Source of the DNA: Sipunculus nudus
Lineage: Eukaryota; Annelida; Sipuncula; Golfingiida; Sipunculidae
Reading direction: 5' to 3'
DNA: 64,000 bases
Assembly: GCA_026874595.1 (NCBI GenBank)
Contig: CM049322.1
Coordinates: forward strand, 44,642,840 to 44,706,839
Shown here: piece by piece, positions 1 through 14,408 of the stretch
Numbering within the stretch: position 1 is the stretch's first letter
How the letters are laid out: each line of letters opens with the position of its first letter
Notes under the pieces: model-generated
What the model saw: the letters and a program-made list of their open reading frames with translations, nothing else
The model's database searches: none
What the model was told of the DNA's origin: nothing
Made by a program: the position numbers and the translations under genes

Positions 1-2960
1 TTGGATCCTATCCGTTCGGTTGTCAGGCGAAGTCCATGCACAAGGTGTAGCAAGGGTTGGTGTAATAACCTATCTTGATGATTGCATGAATAGTGCTGCT
101 TAGGAATGTTCAGTGAATTCTTAGTGAGTTCACTTTTCTTTAGTAACTGGGGCATTTTGCCCATACCTGTCGTGTGTGTTCACTCCACCCTTAAGGCGCT
201 CTTACAAAAAAAAACAAAAAAACTAGACCTTACTTAACAATAAAGCAATCATTATTCTCGTAACCATGGGACACTAATAAGAAATGGTCGCTGTTGTCGG
301 TACCAAAGTTCCTTTTCAACAGTATTTCGTGTATTTATGTTACTTGATCCAATGCAGGTAAGTTCATGTCTTGACAACTGAGCGGATTCCCACCAATGGC
401 CTAATGGCAAATATTTCTATTCATTTAAGAAAATAAGTTGATGTGTTGAATAATTACACACACATATATATGCATATATATATATACATATATATGTGTG
501 TGTGTGTACACAGTGTTCAAATTATAATTTCCATTGATGCTGAGGTAAATTTGTCAAATAAAGGTAAATCATGCAAATATATTGAAATAAAGTGTATTTT
601 TGAAGTTATACTTATTCTGACAAAAAATATACATAATAAGTGTTCTGAACAATTCTGTAAAAAATGGTTTGGCAAGTTTGACCAAACTTCACATTCTGAC
701 AGATTTAAACATTATTTCAGTGTTATGATCTTATTCAAAATATCTATGATGCAACCTTGAACACTGTGAATAATTTTCTACATATTGCTTAAATTTGCAG
801 ATCATACGTCACAATGGTCTTTCTTCGGTTTTTACGAACAACTTGGATGCTAAGTTAAAGGTCGAGCAATATAGATTGTACCCTGTTTGACTGTTATGTT
901 TTTCGGCCATAGTTAGCAGAGTGCAAGTTACAATGACCTTCTTTCTTATTTCCATGGGAAATAGGAGCACCAATGAAGTTACATAAAGTTAATTTGTTCC
1001 CAGGTCCAACTTTTACCATTATTGTCCATGTGATGTTCACAGGGGAGTATAGATGACAATGAACTAATTTCAGGTTTCGAGGGGGCCGCTTTCAGTCCCC
1101 CCCCCCCCCCCTTTCGCTGATGAAGGTAATAGGTACCATTGTAACGAACATAGTGTTTCTTGTCAATATTTCACACAACATATTTCAAAGTGACATAGTT
1201 TTAGTGTTCTTAAGATCGTCAGGAAAAACATATTGGAATTGTCCAGGTCCATTGGTTACATTTTGTGCTCATCTGACTTCAGAGCATTATCCAACAGCCC
1301 GCAGCAGGTAGGTCGCAGTAACAACCCCTGAATTAAAATTTGAAGTTTCTAGATTCAGCCTTAAGGATGTGTGCTCTCCTAACGGACGACCGACAGGACG
1401 CCCGGACACTAGGATTCGAGATTTAATGGTAAATATTAATGTGATATGTATTATATATCTATATTCGAATATGTGAAAACAAATAGATTCAGTGAGCGCC
1501 TCTATATTGATACACAATGATATAGTTAACATTGTTCCCACACACAGCCCAATTCAGGGAAACAGTCTCTTAATAAAGATTTTTTTTTTTTAAAACATGA
1601 ATCATTTTAATTTCAAATTAATTCCACAGATCTTCCTATTAACCTTTGATCTTCTCAGATGACACGCCGGATATAAGTTGTACGTTCCACCAGAAGGCAC
1701 CCATAGACATTAGAATATTCTTAACCTGTTTGACACTAAAACTGATTAGACATCAAAGCCGTAATATGAGATGTACAACTGTATATCAAGGAATATGTAT
1801 ATTTATCAACCTTCTGGTTCTGTTTAACATTAAGGCTTTACAGCCACACTTCTACATGTATTTTTTATACAATACTTATGACATAAGACAACAAATTGAC
1901 TGTTCTTGAATGTAGTTGTTTGAATATGTGAGCGGTGTTCATGACCTTCATTAATGAGTTTGAAATGTCAAATATAATGCAAGGAATGGTTTTGGTTTCA
2001 TTTTAGTTAATCAGGTTTATGTCTCATTCCTATATTTCAACTTTCTTGGGAAGATATATTAAATGGTTCACAAATTAAAAAATAATAATTGTTTCCCCAA
2101 AATAAAAAATAAAAAAACGGTCGGTGTGTTATTATAAAAATAAAGTGTGTTTTATATACAAATTTCAGACTTTTTCAAGTACAGGCTAAAACTAATTTAA
2201 GCTCGGAGTATTTCTCTGTAACAAGAATTTCAAGTATGATTACGTAACTTCAGAATGTTAGCTCCTTTATGACACAAAGGGGGACATAGGTATATCTCAC
2301 CAAGGTCTCGATTAAAGATGAATAATTCATATCATGATGCAAATATAATCAAAGTATGTGCTGAAAATTTAGAGATCAAAAATACAGTGAAATAGGCGAA
2401 TGAAAATGTACAAGTTTTATTTTAGTTTATTTCACCTATGCGAATTCGAAGCTGATTCTGTCATTATAGAAACAAGAAAACACATTTGCACTCCTGATAG
2501 AAAATTTTTTAAATTTACCCTAAATTGTTCATAATCATTAAAATTTATACCTCCATCATAAAAGAGTTCAATGGTGAATTTTCTTATTCGCATTTATCTT
2601 CCAGTTTTAAAAATTTGTCAGTTTATATTTGTAAGTATTGGTCGCGGAAGGAGAAATGCTGTGATCTGGCAGTGAAGGCTTAACCAAAATTAATAATTGT
2701 TTTTTCCTGTAAAGAGGATAGGCATTTAAAAATTATAGAGTACTTTGGTAAACATTGCTGCTCGAAAGTTGTGTTTTATATGTCTAGTCCTTGTGACTCG
2801 GGCTTTGCATGAAGGGCTACTCTCTGAGCGCGGTGTCGATATGTACTGACACAGTTTGCATGGTTGTTACCTCTTGTACTCTGCCTAATTTAGCACGGCG
2901 GCCTTCACTGACGAGAGCGTGGTACAGTGTACCCCCTGTTACGGCATGGACCATTTGAAA
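1..2960. repeat. Diverged copy A of a ~3 kb segmental repeat
   Basis: This stretch aligns in order, with many substitutions and indels, to 4500-7200 and 7975-10520. Shared landmarks include 'ctcgtaaccatgggacacta' (about 260 and 4750), 'gatccaatgcagg' (about 347 and 4845), a block ending 'catagttagca' (about 908 and 5268) and 'cggcggccttcactga' (about 2897 and 7138). The copy probably begins left of the window. Copies A and C share a block (A about 570-740, C about 8370-8540) that copy B lacks, so B carries a deletion. The longest frames are short and interrupted, and I see no protein family. It holds a poly-C tract at about 1098-1112 and a TA/GT microsatellite at about 460-510. Confidence 0.7.
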
Positions 2961-4499
2961 AAGAAAATGAAGCATAAAAATGCATTTTTAGTGTATTTGT
3001 TTTTCTTATTAGTTACTTTTAATCACATGCTGCACGACACAACAAATTCACTTAATAATCAATTTATTGACAGATTGATAATATTCTTTTCTCCAATGAA
3101 GCATAATAACACTCCAGATCACGTCATCGTGTTTTAATTTAACTCAAACCATAGGCGTACATGATATGTAAAGCAAGTAAGGAAAAGGCTTTAGAGGCAA
3201 TGGATATACCATTTTCAAGCTTAGATGAAATTGTAAAATTAGGATTATCATGAACAATTTATGGATCACTGAGCAGAATGCAAGGACATAATTACAGATT
3301 GAGCTTCATGCTAAAATCGTTATATGCAAAGCAGACCCGTCCATGAGGTTGTCAATTTAGATATTTATTAATATGCATGCATTTTCCATCGTTCTCACAA
3401 ATACGTAGTGCAATAATATTATATTGTATTTCCTCGCATCTAAGACTTACGCAATACTGACCCTTATTCCTGGTGACACTGGGTATATCTGAATCTTATA
3501 GATGCCAATTTATGAAAGAAATTCTCTGTCGTTTTCACTCTCAGAAGGTAGACGGAGAAGGAATACAATGGACTTCCATGTAAATAAAATGCATTTTCAA
3601 CTATGGCAATTTTGTCCTCCTCTCTCCCTAATAACAACACCCGACAACTCCTGACTATATTCAACCACAGGACAGCCGACAACTATTCATTTCTTACGCT
3701 CTTCTTTGTTTAAACACACTGGAATCTGTAAATTCTTCTTGGGATAGTGACACCAAGGCAATCAAAGACCGCTAGAGGTAAGATAATCACATTCCGTAGA
3801 CCTCTATTATAAACCACGAGATCTGGATTTAAGGGAACTCATCAGCTTTAAAAATGGGGGAAAATATCCATGTTTGGCTCTACATACAATAAAAATCTAA
3901 TAAATCTACAAGTAAAAAGTAATATATATTACATTCGTGCGTAAACTCGAAACCATGGTATAGGTTATCATTAAATTCGTAGTTCTTATAGATGTATAAC
4001 GTAAACACATGCAGGATTACATTACAAGAAACGTATCCTGGGTGACAGGTAAACTTACAAGCTTACAAGCATTTACCCTAAAGTTCACTTTATATTATCG
4101 AAGTGACAACCCCTGAGGCTATGTGTTAAAGCCTTTGAAGCTTTTGACCTAACACAAAGAGTGTAATGGCATGGTGCCGATTCCTTTGAGGAACTAGTGC
4201 CAATTTACGTATTCTCTGCATAAAAATACAGATCATTATGTTTATACTTAACAAAAAAAATCTTAAATCATGCAAGATAGTATATAGTATACTCTTTAAT
4301 TTGGAATAGTTCAATGGAGAATTATACATTCTATATCTGTGTTAACCAGATCATACATTCTGACAAATACTCATATTTGAGGTAATTTCTTACTCCCCTT
4401 ATCACTAAACCCCACAAAACGTGATCAGTGTGTCTCACTACATCCTCTGTTGCATACATAAAATTCATAAATTTGTCCAATATAAAATCTTCAACGACG
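2961..4499. other. No gene recognised
   Basis: AT-rich sequence between repeat copies A and B. Open frames are 60-75 codons without recognisable domains or consistent splice signals. I see nothing else to annotate here. Confidence 0.5.
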
Positions 4500-4905
4500 A
4501 GTTTCGGCCGTTCTGCTGTCAAATGAGGTCAATGCGTCATGATAAATAGCCGTGGGTGGAAAAAAAAAAATTGATGATTGCATAAATAAAGATTTTAGAA
4601 AAGTTCAGCGAAATCTTGGTCGGCTGACTGTTCTATAGTGACTGGGGGTCTTGCTTATATCTGCCTTGTGAGTGTGCGTTTACTCGACCTCTCAGGTACC
4701 AAGGCACCCCACTGTACCCCACTCAACAGTAAAGCGGATATTGTTCTCGTAACCATGGGACACTAATAACAAACTGGTAGAAACTTTGATCGCTCTTTTT
4801 ACTGCGTTTTTTTCAATAGTGTGTCGTGTATTCATGTGCCTCGATCCAATGCAGGTTCCTGTAGCACCTTTTTTAAAATCAATTTTGGATTAAACTGGGG
4901 AGTTG

Positions 4906-4959
<54 letters not shown>

Positions 4960-7900
4960 ATTTGCGTGTATATATAATTTTGGATACCGAATCCTGGGTC
5001 AAAGTAGCCAATACCAATTCAAAAAGAGTTGTGTATTGCTACCGGGAAACAAGGAACGTCAAAACACTGGCATTTATCCAAAGACTGTATAAAAAGCTTC
5101 TTGAATACTGTGTTTAATAATTTCCAGGGTGCTCCAAAATTTTTAATTTTGGATAATTTGCAAAATATCGGATCCTCAGATCTTTCGGTTTTCACGAACT
5201 ACCGAGATGGTAGTTAAGAATCAGAGCACTTTTGATTGTGCCCTAATTGACTGTCATGTTTTCTGCCCATAGTTAGCACAATGCATGTTATGATGCCCTT
5301 ATTTCTGATTTAAACTAGGAGCACCCCGAATGTTATATACAGTTCTCAGGTCCAACTTTCACAATTTGTGTTCAAGTGACCTTAACCGTGTTCAAATCAT
5401 ATTTTGACAATCATATATGCAAAATATATTTAAAAACTAATAGATTTTGTGAGCCCCTGTATGTTATTACATTATGTTAAAATTGGCCATTGTTGAGAAA
5501 CACACACACACTAACAATTCATATACATGTAAAACCTACTGAACTGAAGCAGTCTTTTAACATTGATTATTTTATCAGTGAACATGGAACATTTTTTTCA
5601 TTTAAAAGTAGTTCCACTGATTGTTTTAATTAGCTTTTGAATATTTAGATGACACGCCTTAAAATTTTGAGTCCGTTTCACCAGAGGGCGCTAAATGAAA
5701 GTTGAATATTGTGAACCTGTTTGACACTGAAGCTGATTGGGGACCAAAAGCCCAATATGAGATATAAAACATTTATATTTTGAAACCTTCAGGTTGTTCT
5801 GAACCTTTCTGCCTAGTGACAAGGCTTTAAAGTACATAATATTTTTACATTAATCGACCAACCATTTGCTCTTGACCTCGACCTTTATTAGTGAGTTGGA
5901 ATGTAAAACTATTATGCCAGGTAAGTTTTCAATGAATTATCGTTTCTCCTGCTATATAAAAAACGTCGCGTTGTATTATTAAAAAAAATAAAGTGCCCCT
6001 TACGTTCAATTTTCAGACATTTTCAAATAAAGCGCAAGTAATTTAAGCTTGGAGTATTTCCCTGTAACATGATTAAAAGATACATATCTACATGAAACTT
6101 GCATTTTTTACTATAAATCATATTTTCATCCGACATCATATATGTTCTCTCATAAGATGATATTTGACTATAATTTGTTAATCTGGCTCAATGGTCCGAT
6201 TACAAAACGTTATTTCATACCAAAAAAATAAGAGGAGACATAACAATAAAAAAGGGAACAAACTCATTGAAAAAAAATTGATTTGTTTTGATAATTTAGA
6301 GCAGTACACGTTCAGGTATGATTACTTAACTACAGAATGTTAGTTTCATTATAAAGGAACAAGTGTTGGCACAGAAGGGGACTTTAGTATGTCACCTCAA
6401 GATCTGCACTCAGGATAAATAGATCATATCAGATGGATGGTATAGATAAAATATGGGCTGAAAATCTAGAGGAAAATATTCATAAAATTGTAAATAAAAA
6501 AAAATCAAGACACCTTTTTATTGATAAGTTTATTTCACTGTCGCAGCTGCATTCTTCATCACAGAAATAGGAAAACACATTCAGGTACCTGATCACAAAA
6601 CTATTCCCTTTACTCTTAGTTATTATTTATTGTTTGGGTGTATACCTTAATTCTAAAACAGTTTGTATACTATGAGGATTCCCATTTATTTTCAATTTTT
6701 CTATTTAAAAAAAAATGTATTTGTTCGGGGATGGAGTCTAGAATTAAACATATGTAACTATTTGTTGGGGGAAGGAGATAAGAATTAACTGTGGTTTTAC
6801 CCTGTTTATCCGGGATTCTTGATCTGATTACACTCAAATAGGACAGATATATTTTAAAGACCTTCATTTTGTGAAAATGTTACGTAGAAACGTACCGAAG
6901 TTTTGTGTTACAGGTCACACGGATAATTATACACTTATCTTCCTTTGGTAGGCAGGCATCAGTGCGGCCTAGGACACTAAACAGGACAAAAACTTCCGCA
7001 GTAAAAGTGTGTTTTATTTGTGCAGTCATTTCTACCCGGGCGTCATATGAATGACTTCTCTCTGAGCATGGAGTCGATATGTACTGACCTAGTTTTTTTT
7101 TATGGCTGTAACCTCTTGTACTCTGCATTATTCAATACGGCGGCCTTCACTGAGGAGTGCGTGGTATAGTTTGCTCCCGTATGGTGATCGTATGTTCCTA
7201 TGCCAATACTTGACCTGCCTAGCAAGCTACAGGTAATACAGTTTGTGTAAATATTGATCACATGACATAGACATATTTAATCAATAAAGGTCAATATACT
7301 GCCATTCTGTGCAGAAAGAATATGTCGAGAAATATTTACATAAGTGACATCCCTGGGTCCTATTAGATTTTTTTTTATAAAATCGAATCGGCGCATGTGC
7401 AAAAGGCGCACTTGGCTAGTTATATTGTCGTAACTGCGTCGGGTCCGCCAGACCCGAAGTGCGCGCTTGGGACATGACATAGGGGGTGAACACATTTAAA
7501 TCAATTATCTGTGGAACACAGGTAAAAAGTTTTTTTTTTAATTAGCAGATAAGAAACGCCGCTGTTAGTCTGAGCACTGATATTGTACAGTACCTGTATA
7601 TAATATTCATATGCATGCATGGTTTTGGTGAGAACAGTTCTGTCAGTACAGTGTCCTCATATGCCCGGAGTAGCTGATTTTGTAATTTGCAATTACGGTG
7701 TCATTGTGAAAACAGGTAGCTGATTCTGTAATTTGCAATTAAGGTGTCATTGTGTTCTCATTTAGCTGATTCTTGGATTCTCCCATTACGGTGTCATCGC
7801 GTTCACAGCTAATACTGTGATTTTTTTTTTTTTTTTCATTGGTTCCAAAATTATTTAGAATGTTGCGGTTAGCCAGAAACCCACGTGACTCTCAGATTAA

Positions 7901-7974
7901 AAAGGCTCACATGTCACTCGCTGTACGCAGGGGTTATAAATACACTGCCGTTCATACCTCCCCCTTTTTATATG
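4500..7974. repeat. Copy B of the ~3 kb segmental repeat
   Basis: This copy lies directly before copy C. The landmark 'gtgtattcatgtgcctcgat' occurs near 4827 and near 7982, giving a period of about 3.15 kb. The block at 7130-7260 (TTCACTGAGGAGTGCGTGG through CAAGCTACAGGT) is almost identical to 10470-10595 in copy C, while surrounding sequence is more diverged. The right end (about 7660-7810) holds three short direct repeats of the type TAGCTGATTCTGTAATTTGC. No protein family is recognisable in any frame. It could be an old tandem genomic duplication or a decayed non-autonomous element. Confidence 0.75.
4907..4957. repeat. (TA)n microsatellite
   Basis: An uninterrupted TA run inside copy B. 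The YIYIYI open frames on both strands across it are artefacts of the repeat. Confidence 0.95.
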
Positions 7975-8097
7975 GTGTGTCGTGTATTCATGTGCCTCGA
8001 TCCAATGCAGGTCCATTCATGCCTTGACAACTGAACGGATTCTAACCAGTAGCACTTTTTTAATCAATTTTGGATTATACTGGGGATGTGCTTGAGG

Positions 8098-8196
<99 letters not shown>

Positions 8197-11130
8197 CATG
8201 TGTGTGTGTACATATAATTTGGGATACCGAATCCTGGGTCAAAGTAGCCAATACCAATTCATATGACCAGCAAGGGAGTTTGCGATTTCATGATACTAAA
8301 CCGTTGCCTGTTGGACCATGATGCGTAGCTGAATTAGACATAAAGGGAAATCATGAATTAATTATTGATGTAAAGTGTATATTTGAAATTATACTCGATC
8401 TAAAATAATTCTGTATTATAAGTGTTCTGGACAACTCTGTAGGAGTGGTTTGGCCAATTCGGACAAAACTTTGTATTATACAGATTAAAAAATATGGAAT
8501 ATTATTTCAATTTTACGATCTAATTCAGAACATCTGTTGAGTAAGCTTGAATACTTAGTTGTATAATTTCCAGGGTGCTCAAAAACATGTTATTTCCGAT
8601 ATTTTGCAACATATAGGATACTCAGACGAACTACCTGGATGAAAATTAAGAAGTCGAGCACTTTTAATTGTCCCCTAATTGACTGTCACGCTTTTTGCCC
8701 ATTGTTAGCACAATGCATGTTACGATGCCCTTATTTCTGATTCATACTAGGAGCATCCCGAATGTAATATTTATTTCTCAAATTATATTTTGACAATCAT
8801 ATATGCAAAATATGTAAAAAACTAATAGATTTTGCAAGCCCCTGTATGTTATTACATTATGTTAAAATTGGCTATTGTTTACAAACACACACACTAACAA
8901 ATCTAGACATGTAAAACCTACTGAACTGAAGCAGTCTTTTAACATTGATTATTTTATCAGTCAACATGAATAATTTTTCATTAAAAATTAGTTCCACTGA
9001 TTGTTTTAATTAACTTTCGAATATTTAGATGACACGCCTTAAAATTTTGAGTCCGCTTCACCAGAGAGCGCTTATTGAAAGTTGAATATTGTCAACCTGT
9101 TTGACACTGAAGCTCGTTGTGGACCAAGGGCCCAACAAGAGTTATAAAACATTTATATTGTGAATTCTTCCGGTTGTTCTGAACCTTTTGGCCTAGCGAA
9201 AGGGCTTTAAAGATACAAACTATTTTTTACATTAATCCACCAATCAACTGCTTTTGATCTTGACCTTCATTAGTGAGTTTGGAATGTAAAACTATTATGT
9301 CAGTTAAATTTCTAATGAATGAGCGTTTCTCCTGCTAAAAAAAATCGTCGTTTTTTATTTAAAAAAAAAATAAAGTGCGCTTTATGTTCAATTTTCAGGC
9401 ATTTTCAAAAAAAGCGCAAGTAATTTAATCCTGGAGTATTTCCCTGTCACATGATTAAAAGATAAACGTCTACATAAAATTGCATTTTTTACTATAAATC
9501 ATATATGTTTTTTCATATGATGATATTTGATTATAATTTGTTAATCTGGCTCAATGGTTCGATTACAAAACGTCATTGCATACCAAGAAATCAGAGGAGA
9601 CATAAAAGTAAAAACGAATCAACTCATTTGAAAAAAATAGATTTGTACTTTTTAACAGTACCTGTTCAGGTATTATTACGTAACTACAGAATGTTAGCTT
9701 CATAAAGCTTCATGTTAGCTTTATAAAGGAACAAGTACTGGCACAGAAGGGGGACTTTAGTATGTAACCTTAAGATCTGCACGCAGGGTAAATAGTTCAT
9801 ATCAGATGGATAGTATAGATGGATTATATAGTCTAAATGAATAAAATAAAAACACTTTTTTTTCTAGCTTATTTCACTGTCACAGCTGAATTTTTTTATC
9901 ACGGAAATAGGAAAACATATTCAGGTACCTGATCACAAATCAATTCCCTTTACTCTAAATTATTCTTAATGTTTTGGGTGTTTACCTCAATTCTAAAACA
10001 GTTTGAGCATGAGGATTCTAATTCCCATTTATTTTCCTTTTTTTTATTTAAAAGAAATATGTATTTGTTCGGTGGGTGAGTTTAGAATTAAATATATGCA
10101 AGTATTTGTGGGGGGGGGGGGGGGAGAGGAGATTAGAATTAACTGTTGTTTTACCCTGTTAATCCGGGATTCTGGATCTGAACAACACTCAAATAGGACA
10201 GTTATATTTAAGAGACCTTCATTTTGTGAAAATGTCAAGTAGAAACGTTAAAGTTTTGTGTTACATGTCACACTGATTAGGCCTAATATACACTTAACTT
10301 CCGTTGGAAGGCGGGGATCAGTGCGACCTAGGGACACTAAACAGGACACAAACCTACTGCAGTAAAAGTGCGTTTCATTTGTGCAGTCATTTCGACCCGG
10401 GCGTCATATGAGTCGATATGTTCTGACCTAGTTTTTTATGCTTGTTACCTCTTATACTCTGCCTTATTCAATACGGCGGCCTTCACTGAGGAGTGCGTGG
10501 TATAGTTTGCTCCCGTATGGTGATCGTATGTTCCTATGCCAATGCTTGACCTGCCTAGCAAGCTACAGGTTACACAGTTTGTATAAATATTGCTCACATG
10601 ACATAAACATATTTTCTCAACAAAAGTCAATAAACTGCCATTCTATACAGAAAGAATCTGTCGGGAAATATTTACATAAGTGACACCCCTAGGTTTGTGT
10701 AGATTTTTTTTTAAATCGAATCCGCGCATGTGCAAAAAGGCGCACTTGGCTAGTTATATTGTCGTAACTGCGTCGGGTCCGCCAGACACGCAGTGCGCGC
10801 TAAGGATATGACATAGGGGGTGAAACACATTTGAATCAATTATCTGTGGAATACAGGTAAGAACGTTTTTAAATTAGCAGATAAGGAACGTCGCTGTAAG
10901 TTTGAGCACTGATATTGTACAGTACCTGTATCATATTCCTATGCATGCTGTTTGGCTAGGAAAAGTTTTGTCAGTACAGTGTCCTCGTTTGCCTGGGTAG
11001 CTGATTCTGTAATTTGCCATTGAGGTGTCATTATGTTCTCATGTAGCTGATTCTTGGATTCTCCCATTAGTTGATACCGTGATTTAGGCTCACATGTCAC
11101 TCGCTGTACGCAGTGGTTATAAATACACTC
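7975..11130. repeat. Copy C of the ~3 kb segmental repeat
   Basis: Head-to-tail with copy B and clearly more similar to B than to A. The block GGCTCACATGTCACTCGCTG occurs near 7905, at the end of B, and again near 11087, at the end of C. That supports a tandem duplication with a unit of about 3.15-3.18 kb. The unit includes a poly-G tract (about 10110-10124) and a TA microsatellite at the place where copy B has its own. No coding potential is recognised. Confidence 0.75.
8102..8194. repeat. (TA)n microsatellite with TTTA interruptions
   Basis: A TA run at the position in copy C that matches 4907-4957 in copy B, so it was present before the duplication and has since changed length. Confidence 0.95.
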
Positions 11131-11339
11131 CAGTTCTGTAGCTCCTTCCCATTAACCGCTGCTTTGTTTCGATAGTTTTTTCATCACAATGATATACACA
11201 AGACAAAGAATTGTTTTCAGACATATGAGAGTCAGTTACTAACAGTCCGATAACAATTTATGATTTGAATATTTTGCCACATTTATTTATCTAGAGCCAT
11301 GAAGTAATGGGTTCTGACCATATCAACCACTGACAGAGA

Positions 11340-12190
11340 ATGTCATTAGATATCATTCATCCAAGTCATACCCCCTCCCATGTAACGACACTAGATATCA
11401 TTCATCCATGTCATACTCCCTCCCAAGTAACGTCACTTGATATCATTCATCCATGTCATACCCCCTCCCGTGTATCGCCACTAGATATCATTCATCTAAG
11501 TCATACCATTCCCATGTAACGTCACTAGATATCATTCATCCAAGTCTTACCTCTCCCATCTAACGTATCATTCATCCAATTCATAGCCCCTCCCATGTAA
11601 CGTCAGTAGATATCATTTATCTAAGTGATACCCCCTCCCATGTAACGTCACTAGATATCATTCATCTATATCTAGTGACGTTACATGGGAGGGGTATGAC
11701 ATGAATTAATGATATCACTAGATATCATTCATCCAAGTCTTACCCCCCCCCCCTCCCCCAAGTAATGCCACTAGATATCATTCATCCAAGTCATACCCCC
11801 TCCCATGTAACGTCAGTAGATATCATTCATCCAAGTCATACCCCTTCCCATGTAACGTCACTAGATACCATTCATCCAAGTCTTACCCCATCCAATGTAA
11901 CGTCAATCCATATCATTCAGCCAAGTCTTACCCCCTAGCATGTAACGTATCATTCATCCAAGTCATACCACCCTCCACTGTTTTGTAACCAGATATCATT
12001 CAACCCTCTCATACTCCGTCGATTGTATGTCACAAGATATCATCCAACACAGTTAAACCGCATTCCGTAATGTTAATATATATCATTTATCCAAGTCATA
12101 TCTCCTCCCTTGTAACGTTGCTAGATATCAATCATCCCAGTTATACTTCCTCGATTGTAATGTCACTAGATATCATTCAACCAGAGATAG
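11340..12190. repeat. ~47 bp minisatellite, one unit inverted
   Basis: Tandem units built on CACTAGATATCATTCATCCA followed by AGTCATACCCCCTCCCATGT and AACGT, about 17 copies. The units become more degenerate after about 11960. One unit near 11670-11705 is reverse-complemented (it reads CTAGTGACGTTACATGGGAG), although its neighbours are head-to-tail. A local poly-C expansion lies near 11745. There is no spacer-and-repeat structure of the CRISPR type and no coding frame. Confidence 0.9.
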
Positions 12191-14326
12191 ATATCAAAGC
12201 CCAGAGGTAAGCAGCGCATAATGTTGTCAGAGGAAGAAAACTCTATCTAAAGAACAATGTATTAATGTGTTCTTGACATTTTAAATGTTTATCAGTTCAT
12301 AACCTCAAGCAAGTATTTAGAGTCAATTTGTTTATTATACACAGAAAAACAAAACAGAGGAGAGGTCAACAGATTGTTTATGATATACCATCAGTGCATC
12401 AAGGGTGCAGACATGTCAGGTCCCTTTCTATTAGCTGTCAAATCAACGTTCGAATAAAAGCTTGGGAGACTACCATGGCATGTTCGTGAACGAGACTACA
12501 ATACCTGCAATTTTTTTTTATTTTTTTTCGATATGGTGGTAAAACAAATGCACACAACTCAACCTAGCAACGTAGTGATGCAGTAATAAATACTGTAATA
12601 TTTGTTATTTTAGGTTAAACCACTGCGTCAAGGGGCATTGTTTATCAATAGATAATGCATACACTGAGATGTATGGTTTGGTGAAACTCTGTATCAACAT
12701 CAGTATATTACAGGGAATAGTTGTAACAATTAGTCGTATAAAGTATTTTTATTCTTGAAACCTCTGCAGCGTTAGCAAAGACCGTGTTTTATATGGCATT
12801 AATAAGGGTGGAGGTATTTGCTAATGAGAACATACCACGTGCAAAACTGCCATCTCTAAAACGTGATTTTTAACCAACGGTTAGAACAAAGGGATAAATT
12901 TCTGCATGTGGTACAAGTGAGATTTGCTCTACCCAAGAGATACTATATGAGCTTGGTTTAGTATTTCGATGCTTAAACGCAGCAGAAACATGGCACAGCT
13001 ACAGCGGTCTGTGCAACCTTAATAAATTGCTCTACATTGTTAATTATTTTGTTAATTATCTACAGGTCGGCACCTGAACTTTATTTAATTCGTCCTTGGC
13101 ATAATATTCATAAAACTGATGGTGTTTTATATATCGGCCGGCAGCAAATGGCATGATATGACAATGTGCCAATTTATCACTGGGGCTTTTTAATAACAAG
13201 AAGGTTAACTAATTTACACATACATGTGATCGCATGTATCTGGCCACAGCCGGGAAAAAAATACTTAAAATAAAACAATATACATACAGACGGTCAAGCG
13301 GATCTTATGGTTGATAAAAGGTGATGATAAAATATACCCATGCTCTCAGATATATAAGACATAACGATCGCCTTACTCTAACCTCTTTTTTTCATATGTG
13401 ATGAGGTGAATCACGAATTACAGGAGATTAAAATTCCGTGCGTGACGTGTGTAGTGATCCTTTTCATTGGCGAAATAAATGAACCTGTCAGCATATCGCT
13501 GCATATAACAGTCACTTTGGAAATGCACACACTGCATTCGATAAGGAGACCAACTGAGATTCTGGTGTCGCTGTGTGTTGTTTGATGTTTGGTGCAGCGG
13601 ATATCTGCTTTTTATTGTTTGCTGTTTCATGTAGCTATCTCTTTTCTGATGTTTGGTGTAGTGGGTGTATGCTTTCTATTGTTTGCTGTATGATGTTTTT
13701 TTTTTCTCTTCTGATCATTGGTCTAGTGGGTGTCTGCTTTCTCTTGTTTGGTGTTTGGTGTAGCGTGTGTCTCCGGCTGCTGTTTTTGTTTGGTGTACTG
13801 AAATTGAAAAAAAAGAAACCTAACTGCAGCTTGCTTCTTTGAGGGGCATCATAGACGATGATCCAGGGATATCCACCCGATAACTGCGAGATTCTATTTC
13901 AAAAGATTTTTCTAATTGCTTGCATCCCCCCCACCCCCCAACACACACACTAAAAAAGATGAATGCATAGACAAAAAAAAACATGAAAAAATAGCATCGA
14001 AAAATAAAATCAAATTTTAACTTGTTTTCCATAATTTCTTAACTCGGTCGAGTAGTCTGGATGAGTTATCCAGTTGATAAGGCCAAGCTCGTAACGGCAG
14101 GAAGCATGCGAAGAATGTTTACAAACAACTCACACCCTTCACCGTGTAATATTAGGGATACTTTAAACATGCATGTATGCCAAATATAAGGCACTTTTAT
14201 TTCAGCTTTTTAGAATATACGATGGATAATTTTTAATGCGTGAAATATAAATGCCTTGATCGTACAGTAGGGTACAGTCAGGTATACCTGTCATTTATCA
14301 AATCTATCTTTTCATGTGTCTTTCAG
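12191..14326. other. No gene; weak ~75 bp repeat
   Basis: Mostly AT-rich sequence without a recognisable gene. Between about 13570 and 13800 there are three degenerate units of the type TGTTTGGTGTAGTGGGTGTC followed by TGCTTTCTATTGTTTGCTGT. The open frame across them is repeat-driven. Confidence 0.5.
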
Positions 14327-14408
14327 ACTTACGTATAGTATCTACTCCGGAATCCGACCAAAGCCTCATTCAATGACTATTTTCTTCAAAACCACATTGC
14401 CTAGGCAG
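14327..14408 (+). other. Exon-like block 1 (non-coding)
   Basis: A pyrimidine tract ending in TGTGTCTTTCAG precedes an 82 nt block that ends CTAGGCAG before GTGAGTAC, a near-consensus donor. One frame is open through the block (from CTT at 14328). It meets a TGA early in the next exon-like block if joined. It is therefore a candidate 5' UTR or lncRNA exon, not a coding exon. Real only if transcribed; judged from splice signals alone. Confidence 0.35.

Noticed and set aside
4821-5117. YIYIYI-containing frames over TA runs (also near 8017, 51523, 56002, 56795)
   Set aside because: Translation of (TA)n in any frame yields Tyr-Ile repeats; not genes.
11340-12190. CRISPR-like array
   Set aside because: Units are contiguous tandem copies without unique spacers, in a eukaryotic context with introns and transposons.
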